A stretch of DNA of 64,000 bases from assembly GCA_019247845.1 (NCBI GenBank), contig JAFBAL010000039.1, positions 55,166 through 119,165 of the forward strand, written 5' to 3'. Made by a program: the position numbers and the translations under genes. Positions 8,870 to 16,822 of this stretch are shown here, piece after piece (position 1 is the first letter of the stretch; every line of letters starts with the position of its first letter). Source of the DNA: Alphaproteobacteria bacterium. GTDB taxonomy: Bacteria > Pseudomonadota > Alphaproteobacteria > Micropepsales > Micropepsaceae. The notes beneath the pieces were generated by a model that saw only the letters and a list, made by a program, of their open reading frames with translations, was not told the origin of the DNA and did no database searches.

Positions 8870-9855
8870 CGCTTGAGCAGCGCCCAGCTCGCGCCGACCA
8901 CGGCGACGCAGAGCCCCACGGCCCACCAGAAGCCGCCCGCGCCTTGCGCCCAGGGGATCGCGGGCAGGTTCATGCCGAAGGCGCCGACGATGAAGGTCGG
9001 CGGCAGAAGCAGCGTCGAGATGATGGTCAGCGTCTGCAGCGAGCGGTTGGTGGCCGCGGCGATGCGCGTGTCCATCTCTTCCGACAGAAGGCGCGCGCGC
9101 TCGGCGAGGCTCGTGGCGTCGCGGTCGAAATCGTCCGCGGTCTGCAGCAGCTCGGGCAGGTGCCGTGCGACCGGATTGTCGCCGCGGTCCCCGCGCTCGC
9201 CGCCTTTGCCCGTCGCCGTCATCGCGCGATGATAGGCCGCGCGCAGGGCCGCGAACTCGCGATGGAAGCGCGCGATCTCGCGCCGCACGGGGCCGAGCGT
9301 GGCGCGGTCGAGCTCGCCGCGGTCGGCCAGCACGCGGTCCTCGAGACGGTCGAGCCAGCGCGCCAGCACCGCGAAGCGCTTCTCGGCGATCTCGACGTAA
9401 CGCTCGTTGAGGCGCACGAAGACGTCGGCCGGCGCGGCCGCGGGCGCGGCCTGCATCTCCTCGCGCACCTCGTCGACGACGCGCATGGGATGGTGGCGCG
9501 TGGTGAAGAGATGGCGCGCGTCGAGCCAGAAGGCGATCGAGCCCGGCTCGATCGAGCGCTCGTCGAAGTCCTTCTCGAAGTCGGGGATCACGCCATAGGC
9601 GCAGCCGGGCGACAGATGCAGCTGCGGCCGCGTCTCGCCCGACAGCAGCAGCGCGCGCGCCGCCGCGGGCGCCGTGTCGAAACCTTCGATGAAACGCCGC
9701 GCGCGGTGATCCGACAGCGCGAAATGCAGCCACGCCCAATCGTGCGGCGCCGCCAGCGCCTTCGCCGCATTGTCCTCGATCAGCCGCGCGGCGGATGCGC
9801 CGCGAACCGCGAGACCCCACAGCATGCCGGGGGATTTGGTGAGGGTGGAGAGCAT
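8854..9855 (-). CDS. CorA/ZntB-family divalent cation transporter
   Basis: This 333-residue protein has a large soluble N-terminal domain with long acidic helices and two C-terminal membrane helices (roughly 275-295 and 305-325). The loop between them contains GMNLPAIPW, a form of the GMN selectivity motif of the CorA superfamily. The early motif HDWAWLHF and the helix preceding TM1 (RSLQTLTIISTLLLPPTFI) are also typical. The family moves Mg2+, Co2+, Ni2+ or Zn2+; the sequence does not decide which, although the modest length and N-terminus lean towards ZntB. The gene is monocistronic and convergent with the sulfotransferase. Confidence 0.88.
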   Translation of the reverse strand: MLSTLTKSPGMLWGLAVRGASAARLIEDNAAKALAAPHDWAWLHFALSDHRARRFIEGFDTAPAAARALLLSGETRPQLHLSPGCAYGVIPDFEKDFDERSIEPGSIAFWLDARHLFTTRHHPMRVVDEVREEMQAAPAAAPADVFVRLNERYVEIAEKRFAVLARWLDRLEDRVLADRGELDRATLGPVRREIARFHREFAALRAAYHRAMTATGKGGERGDRGDNPVARHLPELLQTADDFDRDATSLAERARLLSEEMDTRIAAATNRSLQTLTIISTLLLPPTFIVGAFGMNLPAIPWAQGAGGFWWAVGLCVAVVGASWALLKRYEIL

Positions 9856-9924
9856 GGGGGCAGCATATCGGCGCCGAAGCTCGGCGCAAAGCAGCCGCCC
9901 CCCGCGGGCGAGCGGTAACAGCCC

Positions 9925-10620
9925 CTACTTGATCTTGACCTTCACCGTGCCCTTGAGCGCGAACATGTGGTCGCCGAGCGTGCCCTGGCCGCATTCGCTT
10001 TCGACGGTCCAGGTCGTGCAATCCTGGTTGCCCAGACCGCCGCCGGGGTTCTGCCACATCGCGGGATCGCCCTCGTGCGTGCCTTCGGTCTGGTTCTGCC
10101 AATTCCATTGCGTGCCCAGATCCATCTTGGCGACGACCGAGAGCCAGTAGTGCCCGGGCTTCAGCTTCACGCCGTTGCCGAGATCGACGACGAACGAGCC
10201 GGAATCGTTTCCGTGAGCCGCGAAGGTGCCGCTCGCCTTCACCGCGCCCGGCTTGTGATGCTTGTCCTTGTAGAAGACGACGTCGACGGTCGACGGGCCC
10301 GAGCCGTTGAACGTCATGCCGATGACGTCGACCTCCTTGACCCTCCACACGACGTTGTCCGAGACCGTGAAGTCGTCCGCCGCTTGGGCCGCCAGCGCGC
10401 TGTTGCCGGGATCCTGCGAGATCGTTCCGAATCCGGAGTCGGCGTTGGTCTGGTCCCAGAGCAGGCTGAGCTTGCGGTCCGACGCGCCGGGCGCGATGCG
10501 GTGCGACGTCGCGCCGTGCGCGCTCTGCAAACTCGGAGCAGATGCCGCCGTCGCGGGCCCCGCGAAGAGGACGAGCGCGGATGCGGCGAGAAGAGCGCCG
10601 CGTTTGGTGCCGAGTGTCAT
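9925..10620 (-). CDS. Secreted beta-rich protein of unknown function
   Basis: The ATG at 10620 follows a GGGG purine run and gives a good signal peptide (MTLGTKRGALLAASALVLFAGPATA). An upstream start at 10722 would add an unlikely Arg-rich leader. The 231-residue product has repeated glycine/aspartate turns (DLGNGVKLKPGHYWLSV) and many aromatic residues, suggesting a beta-sandwich. It is probably periplasmic or extracellular. No catalytic motif was recognised. Its upstream region carries three 20-bp-spaced repeats, a plausible operator. Confidence 0.7.
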   Translation of the reverse strand: MTLGTKRGALLAASALVLFAGPATAASAPSLQSAHGATSHRIAPGASDRKLSLLWDQTNADSGFGTISQDPGNSALAAQAADDFTVSDNVVWRVKEVDVIGMTFNGSGPSTVDVVFYKDKHHKPGAVKASGTFAAHGNDSGSFVVDLGNGVKLKPGHYWLSVVAKMDLGTQWNWQNQTEGTHEGDPAMWQNPGGGLGNQDCTTWTVESECGQGTLGDHMFALKGTVKVKIK

Positions 10621-10704
10621 GATCTGCCCCTGTGTTGCGTGTGTTGCGTCGAAGGAGCGTAGGGCAAGTTCGCGAATCGCGCGAGGCCGCGCGCGCGCGC
10701 TTTC

Positions 10705-10758
10705 ATTGGCCGAAACGAGCACCTATTGGCCGAAACGAACATGAAGCGGCCGAAGCGT
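10705..10758. promoter_or_regulatory. Three direct repeats at exact 20-bp period (candidate operator)
   Basis: ATTGGCCGAAACGA occurs at 10705-10718 and again at 10725-10738. A degenerate third copy, AGCGGCCGAAGCGT, occurs at 10745-10758. The 20-bp period is close to two helical turns, placing all copies on one face of the DNA. The array lies 85-138 bases upstream of the secreted-protein start at 10620 and just beyond the end of the SDR gene. The arrangement suggests cooperative binding by an unidentified regulator. Confidence 0.45.
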
Positions 10759-10803
10759 CGTCGTCCGCACCGTGAGGTTGAGCGCCGCCGCCGCTTCGCA
10801 CGA

Positions 10804-11580
10804 TCATACGTGCTGGCCGCCGTTGATGTGCAGCTCGGCGCCGGTGACATAGCTCGACTGCTCCGTACACAGATAATAGATCGCCTTGGCGACCTCTTCC
10901 GGCAGGCCCAGCCTTCGCATCGGGATCGCCTCGATCAGCTTCTCGGTGCCGGGCGAGAGGATCGCGGTGTCGATCTCGCCCGGCGCGATGGCGTTGACCC
11001 GCACGCCGAGCGGCCCGAAGTCCGCCGCCATCTCGCGCGTCAGCGCGGCCAGCGCCGCCTTGCTCGTCGCATAGGCGCTGCCGGCGAAGGGATGCACGCG
11101 CGAGCCCGCGATCGAGGTCACGTTGACGATCGCGCCGTGGGCGCGGGCGAGCTCGTCGCGCAATCCCTTGGCGAGCCACACGGTCGAGAAGAAGTTCACC
11201 TCGAACACCGCCCGCCACGCCTCCATCGTCGTGGCCAGCGTGTCGAGCCGCACCTCGCCGCCCTCCCCACCGCCGACGACATCGTCGCCGCCGGAGCCTT
11301 TGGGCGAGATCGCCGCGTTGTTGACCAGCGCATGCAGCTTGCCGTCCTTCAACCGCTCGCGCATCTCGCCCACCGCGCGCAGCGTGTCGGCGGGATCGGC
11401 CAGGTCGACCTGGATGTGGTCCTCGGGCCCGGCCGCCCAGGGGCAGTTCTCGGGGAAGGCATGCCGCGAGCAGGTGATCACGCGCCAGCCCGCGCTCGAG
11501 AAGCGCTTGACGGTGGCGTGGCCGATGCCGCGGCTGGCGCCGGTGAGGATCAGCGTGCGTTGCTCTTCGTTCGAGGTCAT
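10804..11580 (-). CDS. Short-chain dehydrogenase/reductase (classical SDR)
   Basis: This 258-residue NAD(P)-dependent oxidoreductase has the cofactor motif TGASRGIG at 14-21, the NNAAIS motif, the catalytic Ser in NVTSIAGS and the YATSK catalytic Tyr-Lys pair. It ends in a typical ELHINGGQHV tail. An Arg in TGASRGIG and Cys-Ser-Arg after the second strand suggest NADPH preference. An insertion rich in Gly and Asp (SGGDDVVGGGEGGE) follows the NNA motif and is unusual. The substrate cannot be told from the sequence. It starts 31 bases from the convergent secreted-protein gene. Confidence 0.88.
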   Translation of the reverse strand: MTSNEEQRTLILTGASRGIGHATVKRFSSAGWRVITCSRHAFPENCPWAAGPEDHIQVDLADPADTLRAVGEMRERLKDGKLHALVNNAAISPKGSGGDDVVGGGEGGEVRLDTLATTMEAWRAVFEVNFFSTVWLAKGLRDELARAHGAIVNVTSIAGSRVHPFAGSAYATSKAALAALTREMAADFGPLGVRVNAIAPGEIDTAILSPGTEKLIEAIPMRRLGLPEEVAKAIYYLCTEQSSYVTGAELHINGGQHV

Positions 11581-11611
11581 GGCGGCAGTCTAGAGGAGTT
11601 TCAGCGCGCCG

Positions 11612-12352
11612 TCATATGGCCGGAAATTCTATCTCGACGATCCGCCAGCCCTGCGGCGTCCAGTCGACGCCGATCTCGGTCCACTCGTACCAATCGGCTT
11701 TGTCGTGGATGACCAGCTTGAAGGAGGCCGCGCGCGAAGAATCCCAATCGGCGCTGCGCGCAACGATGCCGGTGAGCACCAGACGCGCCGATACATTCGC
11801 GTCCGAGAGGTCTTTTCGTACTGAAAGGGCGCCAGAGTGATCCTTGTCGTCAAGCGCCAGGAACCCGTCGAACGACGACGGCGTCTCGTGCATCGTCTTC
11901 CACATGTCGAGCAGCGCCAGGAACACGCCGTCCGGCGTGCCGTCGGCCAGGACATAGCGCTGGTCATCCGCGCGTGGGCACGCGCCGCTTTCGGCCGGCA
12001 TCATGCGTCGATTGGTTCTGTAACCGTCTTGAACGATCGGGTCTTCGGAGGGCTCGTAATACGAGCCGTTGCTGCGCCTGCGGATCGTGACGTCCTCGGA
12101 CATCGCCAAGCAGAGGCCCGCCGCCGTCTTGCGCGGCACTTTGAACATGGTTGCCGACTGGACCTCGCCGTTCTTGAAGGTGCACAAGCGCAGCATGGCG
12201 CCATCCTGCTCTTGTTCGCGCCAAACAGACTGCCGCGCCAGGATGCGCGACGCATCCCAGATATCGCGGCAGGTCGCGCCGGTCGGGATCAATTGTGCGG
12301 AAGCCGGGCTCGCGGCGAGTACGACGAACAGCGCGAGCGCCGCCCTCCTCAC
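11612..12352 (-). CDS. Secreted protein of unknown function
   Basis: This 246-residue protein has a strong signal peptide ([19 protein letters not shown]). The start is a GTG whose last bases form GTGA with the stop of the cation-efflux gene, so it is translationally coupled as the third gene of the pdxH operon. The mature part has four cysteines and an EF-hand-like stretch LDDKDHSGALS, but otherwise no recognised family. It is probably periplasmic. No role in vitamin B6 or metal metabolism can be inferred beyond its position. Confidence 0.72.
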   Translation of the reverse strand: MRRAALALFVVLAASPASAQLIPTGATCRDIWDASRILARQSVWREQEQDGAMLRLCTFKNGEVQSATMFKVPRKTAAGLCLAMSEDVTIRRRSNGSYYEPSEDPIVQDGYRTNRRMMPAESGACPRADDQRYVLADGTPDGVFLALLDMWKTMHETPSSFDGFLALDDKDHSGALSVRKDLSDANVSARLVLTGIVARSADWDSSRAASFKLVIHDKADWYEWTEIGVDWTPQGWRIVEIEFPAI

Positions 12353-13269
12353 GACACCGCCAGCCTCGGCGGCATCTCATAGCCGGCAGGGTCCTGGTGG
12401 ATGATCACCTCGGCATGCGGGAACTCGGCGCAGAGCGAGCGCTCGACCTCGTCGCAAAGCTCGTGCGCGCGCACCAGGCTGATGTTCGGATCGAGCTCGA
12501 CATGGAACTGGATGAAGGCGTTCACGCCGGCGGCGCGCGTGCGCAGGTCGTGCATGTTGCGCACCTCGCCGTGGTCGAGCACGATCTTGATGATCTTCTC
12601 GCGCTCGGCGTCGGGCAGCTCGCGGTCCATGAGCTGGTCGTAGCTCTGGCGGAACACGCCCCAGGCGCTCCAGATCAGCACGCAGGCGACCACGATGGCG
12701 ATGATCGGATCGGCCGCCTGCCAGCCCAGGCTCCACACCAGGCCGAGCGCCAGGATGACGCCGGCATTGGTCGCGATGTCGCCCAGATAATGCATGCGGT
12801 CCGCGCCGATGGCGATCGAGCCGGTACGGTTGACGACGTAACGCTGATAGAGCACGAGCCCGAGCGCGAGGGCGATCGATATGCCCATGATGAGGAGCGC
12901 GGTGCCCTCTTCCTCCACCGGCTCGGGATCGAAGAGACGCAGCCCCGCCTGCACGATCAGGAAGGTCGCCGAGCCCGCGATGAAGGCGCCCTGCGCCAGC
13001 CCAGCCAGCGGCTCGGCCTTGCCGTGGCCGAAGCGGTGCTCGGCATCGGCGGGGGTGAGCGCGGAGCGGATCGCGACGAGATTGAGCACCGAGGTGAACA
13101 GATCGAGCGCGGAGTCCGCCAGCGACGCCAGCACCGACACCGAGCAGCTGGTGAAATAGGCGAAGGTCTTGATCGCCACCAGGAAGAGCGAGACGCCGAG
13201 CGAGGCGAGCGCCGCGCGGCGCATCAGCCCGGCGCCGGTCGCCGCGTCGCGCGTGTCGATCGCGATCAT
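12349..13269 (-). CDS. Cation diffusion facilitator (FieF/CzcD-like metal exporter)
   Basis: This 306-residue inner-membrane protein exports divalent metals such as Zn2+ or Fe2+ by proton exchange. TM2 has [12 protein letters not shown] and TM5 has [11 protein letters not shown], the two helices giving the CDF metal site (ASP and His/Asp residues). The [17 protein letters not shown] loop is diagnostic of CDF proteins. A cytoplasmic C-terminal domain (about 215-295) has the HDLRTR and HEL elements. The ATG at 13269 overlaps the pdxH stop (ATGA). A longer reading to 13398 was rejected because it only repeats the antisense of pdxH. Confidence 0.92.
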   Translation of the reverse strand: MIAIDTRDAATGAGLMRRAALASLGVSLFLVAIKTFAYFTSCSVSVLASLADSALDLFTSVLNLVAIRSALTPADAEHRFGHGKAEPLAGLAQGAFIAGSATFLIVQAGLRLFDPEPVEEEGTALLIMGISIALALGLVLYQRYVVNRTGSIAIGADRMHYLGDIATNAGVILALGLVWSLGWQAADPIIAIVVACVLIWSAWGVFRQSYDQLMDRELPDAEREKIIKIVLDHGEVRNMHDLRTRAAGVNAFIQFHVELDPNISLVRAHELCDEVERSLCAEFPHAEVIIHQDPAGYEMPPRLAVS

Positions 13270-13892
13270 GGGAACAGCCTTTCGGTGCGCCAGGGCCGAT
13301 CGGGCGCGTCCCGACGATAGACCAGCCGGTCGTGCAGGCGGAACGGGCGGTCGCGCCAGAACTCGATCTCGAACGGCGCGATCCGATAGCCCGACCAATG
13401 CGGCGGCCGCGGCACCTTCGTGAGCGCATACTTGGCCGCGACCTTCGCGATCTCCCTCTCGAAGACGAAGCGGCCCTCCATCGGGCGCGACTGCGCCGAG
13501 GCCCAGGCGCCGATCTGGCTGTCCTTGGGCCGCGAGGCGAAATAGGCGTCGGCCTCGGCGTCGCTGACGGGGGTGACCGCGCCGCGGGCGCGCACCTGGC
13601 GGCGCTGCGTCTTCCAGTGCAGCACGATCGCGGCAAAGGGGCTGGCAGCCAGCTCGCTGCCCTTGGCGCTTTCGGTATTGGTGTAAAAGACGAAGCCGGC
13701 CGGCCCGGCCTCCTTCAAAAGCACCATGCGCACGTTGGGGCGGCCCAAGGCGTCGACGGTGGCCACCGCCATGGCGTTGGCCTCATTGGGCTCGGTCTTC
13801 CTGGCCTCGTCCAGCCAGGCGTCGAACAGCACGAAGGGGTCGTCCCTGACCGCAATCCCGCCGTCGTCCAAAGGTCCGCCGATCTCGCTCAT
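13266..13892 (-). CDS. pdxH: Pyridoxamine 5'-phosphate oxidase
   Basis: This 208-residue FMN enzyme makes pyridoxal 5'-phosphate, the final step of the vitamin B6 salvage and synthesis route. The split-barrel FMN-binding motifs are visible: [23 protein letters not shown] and a W-x-x-x-RQVRARG segment. The C-terminal signature starts at [14 protein letters not shown] and ends in the conserved Arg-Leu-x-Pro tail (RLFP). It is the first gene of a three-gene operon with the metal exporter and a secreted protein. In many alphaproteobacteria pdxH lies near dnaJ and fabI, as it roughly does here. Confidence 0.95.
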   Translation of the reverse strand: MSEIGGPLDDGGIAVRDDPFVLFDAWLDEARKTEPNEANAMAVATVDALGRPNVRMVLLKEAGPAGFVFYTNTESAKGSELAASPFAAIVLHWKTQRRQVRARGAVTPVSDAEADAYFASRPKDSQIGAWASAQSRPMEGRFVFEREIAKVAAKYALTKVPRPPHWSGYRIAPFEIEFWRDRPFRLHDRLVYRRDAPDRPWRTERLFP

Positions 13893-13942
13893 GAGGGTTC
13901 GGATAGCATCTTCGTTTTGCGGGCGGAAGCTCGGCGATAGCG

Positions 13943-14353
13943 TCAGAGCGTCAGAGACCTGACGCGGCCGTCAAGGTCGGCCCGGCGGCCGCTCAAGGCA
14001 GCGAAACGACGATCCGCCGTCACGACGTGCGTGCCGAGCCGGATTGCGAGTGCGAGGTAGAGACAATCGTAGATCGGATGGTTGAGATCGATTGCGAGCT
14101 GCAATGCGGAGTGAATGTCCGGATCGATGGCGCTCGCGATGACCGGTGCGGCGCGCAGCTCCAGCAAACGTTGCTCCGCCTGCGGCGCGCTGAGTTGCCT
14201 GCGCACGACATATTTCCAGAGCGCGTTGGCGGCCTCTACGAGCCAGTTCTCGGGCGCAATCAACTCGCCGGCAAAGCGCAATGCTTCAGCAGCTGCGCTG
14301 TCGGGCTCCTGAACGACCCATTTGACCGCGACAGACGCATCGACCACGATCAT
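13943..14353 (-). CDS. VapC-like PIN-domain toxin
   Basis: This 136-residue ribonuclease-type toxin has the PIN acidic residues in order: Asp5 ([10 protein letters not shown]), Glu40 (WLVEAANAL), Asp96 ([10 protein letters not shown]) and Asp114 (VTADRRF). These would bind Mg2+/Mn2+. Its start overlaps the end of the antitoxin by 4 bases, the normal arrangement of vapBC pairs. Members cut tRNA or rRNA; the exact target is unknown. All catalytic carboxylates are present, so it is probably active unless neutralised. Confidence 0.88.
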   Translation of the reverse strand: MIVVDASVAVKWVVQEPDSAAAEALRFAGELIAPENWLVEAANALWKYVVRRQLSAPQAEQRLLELRAAPVIASAIDPDIHSALQLAIDLNHPIYDCLYLALAIRLGTHVVTADRRFAALSGRRADLDGRVRSLTL

Positions 14354-14583
14354 CGGGTGTCGCGATCTTCCCGGATCAAATCCTCAGATGGCGTGAAGGT
14401 TCGCCCTTTCAACTCTTCCCTGAGCTTTCTGGCCGCGTCCCAGAAATCCTCCGAGCGATGCTTCAGCGCCGTTTCCAGGATTGCACGATGCTCCGCCTCG
14501 GCGCTGCGGCCATGCTCCGCCGCCCGCTTTTCGAGCGCGGCGGCGATGTGGTCGGGAACGTTGCGGACGAGAAGTTGCGCCAT
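14350..14583 (-). CDS. FitA/VapB-like ribbon-helix-helix antitoxin
   Basis: This 77-residue protein starts MAQLLVRNVPDHIAAALEKR and continues AAEHGRSAEAEHRAILETAL, the FitA-type ribbon-helix-helix DNA-binding fold. It would bind its own promoter as a dimer. The C-terminal tail ([15 protein letters not shown]) probably wraps the toxin's active site. It is transcribed first and overlaps the PIN toxin by 4 bases. Confidence 0.86.
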   Translation of the reverse strand: MAQLLVRNVPDHIAAALEKRAAEHGRSAEAEHRAILETALKHRSEDFWDAARKLREELKGRTFTPSEDLIREDRDTR

Positions 14584-14664
14584 GCCGCGATGCTATCATG
14601 CGGGGGCAGCCGGAAAAAGCCGGGGGCTGGCGCGCTTCAGCCGTCCTTGTATAGCTTGAGCCGC

Positions 14665-15198
14665 ATGAGAACCGTCGTCCTTCTCGCCGCCTTCTTCGCC
14701 CTCGCCGCCTGTGCCTCCTCGGCGCAGGACGTGGCCGCCACCAAGGCGACCTTCGATGCCGGCGTCGCGGCCTATGACGCCAAGGACTATGCCAAGGCCT
14801 ATGACCTCTTCGCTTCCATCGACGACCGCGATCTGGCGGCGATGCGCAACGTGGCCTTGATGCTGCGCAAGGGCGAAGGCGTCGCAAAGGATCCCAAGGC
14901 GGCCGAGGAGATGTATGCCCGCGCCGCCTCCGGCGGGCTCGCGACCGCCGCGGCCGACCTGGGCGAGATGCTGCTCAAGGGCGAGGCCGGGCCGCCCGAC
15001 CCCAAGGCGGCGCTGCCCTGGCTTGCCGGGGCCGCCGACGCCGGCCATCCCGTCGCGGCCTTCGAGCTGGCGCAGATGTACGAGCAGGGCAACGGCGTGG
15101 CGAAGGACCTGGGCCTTGCCCGCAAGCTCTACCAGGCCTCCGCCGATGCCGGCTACGACGCGGCAAAGCAACGCCTCGCGACCTTGCCGCCGCCATAG
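14665..15198 (+). CDS. Lipoprotein with Sel1-like repeats
   Basis: The ATG at 14665 gives MRTVVLLAAFFALAACAS, with a lipobox ending at Cys16, so the protein is probably lipid-anchored in the cell envelope. The mature region has three Sel1/TPR-like helical repeats, recognisable by ARNVALMLRKGEGVAKDP-type and AQMYEQGNGVAKDLGLA segments. These form a scaffold for protein contacts. Its length is 177 residues. An in-frame upstream reading from 14458 lacks the signal and overlaps the antitoxin. It precedes the DnaJ-like gene by 34 bases; the partner is unknown. Confidence 0.8.
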   Translation: MRTVVLLAAFFALAACASSAQDVAATKATFDAGVAAYDAKDYAKAYDLFASIDDRDLAAMRNVALMLRKGEGVAKDPKAAEEMYARAASGGLATAAADLGEMLLKGEAGPPDPKAALPWLAGAADAGHPVAAFELAQMYEQGNGVAKDLGLARKLYQASADAGYDAAKQRLATLPPP

Positions 15199-15232
15199 AA
15201 AATCGCGCGTTCCTGCCTATATTGGGTGAATC

Positions 15233-16192
15233 ATGCGCGATCCGTACGACGTCCTGGGGGTTAGCAAGAAAGCGAGCGAGGCCGAGATCAAGAAGGCTTT
15301 CCGTTCGCTCGCCAAGAAGCACCACCCCGATACCAAGGGCGGCGACGCCGCGGCGCATAAGAAGTTCCAGGAGATCAGCGCCGCCTACGACATCGTCGGC
15401 GACAAGGACAAGCGCGCCAAGTTCGACGCCGGCGAGATCGACGCGGGCGGCAATCCGCGCGGCTTCGATCCGGGCGCGCACGGTTTCCGCGGCGGCGGCG
15501 GCCCCTTCGGAGGCGGCGCACGGCAGGGCGGCGGCCCGGGCGACTTCCACTTCGCCTGGACCGACCAGAACAACGAGCATGGCGGCCAGCAAGGCTTCAG
15601 CGCCGAGGACCTGTTCAGCGACCTGCTGGGCGGCTTGGGCGGCCGCGGCCGTGGGCAGCCGCGCCAGGGACAGGACTTCTCGGTCGCCATCACCGTCAGC
15701 TTCGAGGAGGCGGCGCGCGGCGCGGAGCGGCGGGTGCAGCTGCCCAACGGCGAGCAGATCGACGTCAGGATCCCCGTGGGCCTGCGCGACGGCCAGCAGA
15801 TCCGGCTCAAGGGCCGCGGCGGCGCGGGGCGCAAGGGCGGCCCGCCGGGGGACGTGATGATCCAGGTCTCGGTCGCTGCCCACCCCTATTTCACAAGAGA
15901 TGGCCGGGACTTGCGCATGGATCTTCCCGTCACGCTTCAAGAGGCGGTGGTAGGCGGAAAGGTGCCGGTGCCCACGCTGACCGGCGCCGTGACGCTTTCC
16001 GTGCCCGCGGGCTCGAACACCGGCTCGACCCTGCGCCTGAAGGGCAAGGGCATTCCCGCCAGCGGCGCCGAGGCGGCCGGCGACCTGTACGTAAAGCTGG
16101 TCGTCACCCTGCCCGACAAGCCCGACGAGGCGCTCAGGAGCTTCGTCGAGGGCTGGAGCAACACCTACGACCCGCGCGCGCGGCTGCGCTGA
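15233..16192 (+). CDS. DnaJ/CbpA-like cochaperone
   Basis: This 319-residue protein stimulates DnaK ATPase and presents clients. The J-domain (about 4-68) has the HPD tripeptide at 31-33. A Gly/Phe/Gln-rich linker (about 80-135) follows, then two beta-sandwich substrate domains (about 140-310) with VSFEEAARGAERRVQLPNG and VPTLTGAVTLSVPAG. The Cys-rich zinc finger of true DnaJ is missing, so this is a type II (CbpA-like) protein. It is commonly found near pdxH and fabI in alphaproteobacteria. Confidence 0.92.
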   Translation: MRDPYDVLGVSKKASEAEIKKAFRSLAKKHHPDTKGGDAAAHKKFQEISAAYDIVGDKDKRAKFDAGEIDAGGNPRGFDPGAHGFRGGGGPFGGGARQGGGPGDFHFAWTDQNNEHGGQQGFSAEDLFSDLLGGLGGRGRGQPRQGQDFSVAITVSFEEAARGAERRVQLPNGEQIDVRIPVGLRDGQQIRLKGRGGAGRKGGPPGDVMIQVSVAAHPYFTRDGRDLRMDLPVTLQEAVVGGKVPVPTLTGAVTLSVPAGSNTGSTLRLKGKGIPASGAEAAGDLYVKLVVTLPDKPDEALRSFVEGWSNTYDPRARLR

Positions 16193-16198
16193 CATGGC

Positions 16199-16210
16199 TA
16201 ACGTACGTTA
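16199..16210. promoter_or_regulatory. 12-bp perfect palindrome TAACGTACGTTA
   Basis: The sequence is self-complementary over 12 bases. It lies 7 bases after the dnaJ-like stop and about 115 bases upstream of the small secreted protein. It is an operator candidate for the latter; no T-run follows, so it is not a terminator. Confidence 0.35.
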
Positions 16211-16324
16211 AGCGTGTTCTCGCATCAGTAGACGAAACCCAATAGTCAACCTCTGCGTTATGTGAGCGGCAACGCATCGGCCGACCGGCCGATGGCGAGC
16301 CCAAAACCGAAAGTGGAGGTGTCT

Positions 16325-16705
16325 ATGTTCATCAATGCACGCTGCCGCGCGCTCGCGGCGGCGACAGGTCTTCTATTGGCAGCAGGCACGGCCGTGGCCC
16401 AGCCACCGGCATCGGCCGGCGGCTTTGCGATCGTCAACGCCGACGGCTCGCTCGGCCCCAGCAGAGACGTCGTCACGGTGTTCCACGTCGGAACCGGCAT
16501 CTATCGCGTCCAGTTCGACAACGACGTATCGGGCTGCGCCGCGAACGCAACGCTGGCCGCGCATACCGGGCGCAGCACGGTGCTGCCGGGCTATGTGGTC
16601 GCGGCGCGCAACGACAACGCGCCCAACCAGGTGCGGATCTATACCTTCAGCACGGTCAACCTGGTTCCGGCGGACTTCAAGTTCAACCTCGTCGCCACCT
16701 GCTGA
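16325..16705 (+). CDS. Small secreted protein of unknown function
   Basis: The ATG at 16325 is preceded by a strong GGAGGTG ribosome site, so it is chosen over a GTG at 16262. The N-terminus MFINARCRALAAATGLLLAA followed by GTAVAQ is a signal peptide cut near residue 27. The mature 100 residues are beta-rich (TVFHVGTGIYRVQFDNDVSG, RIYTFSTVNLVPADFKFN) and contain two cysteines. This hints at a single small beta-barrel or sandwich with a disulfide. No family was recognised. Confidence 0.72.
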   Translation: MFINARCRALAAATGLLLAAGTAVAQPPASAGGFAIVNADGSLGPSRDVVTVFHVGTGIYRVQFDNDVSGCAANATLAAHTGRSTVLPGYVVAARNDNAPNQVRIYTFSTVNLVPADFKFNLVATC

Positions 16706-16822
16706 GCGCTGGAGGATGCGGGCTGTCGGAGGGTCAACAGCGCTTCCCGGGGTCGTCGCCCGCGCGATCGCTCTTCGCCCGCGCATGGCTGCCCGCAGGA
16801 GTGCGGCGCGGCCTGTGCGGGT

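Noticed and set aside
10690..10700. Alternating GC run (GCGCGCGCGC)
   Set aside because: Low-complexity stretch typical of this base composition; no evidence of function beside the phased repeats that follow.
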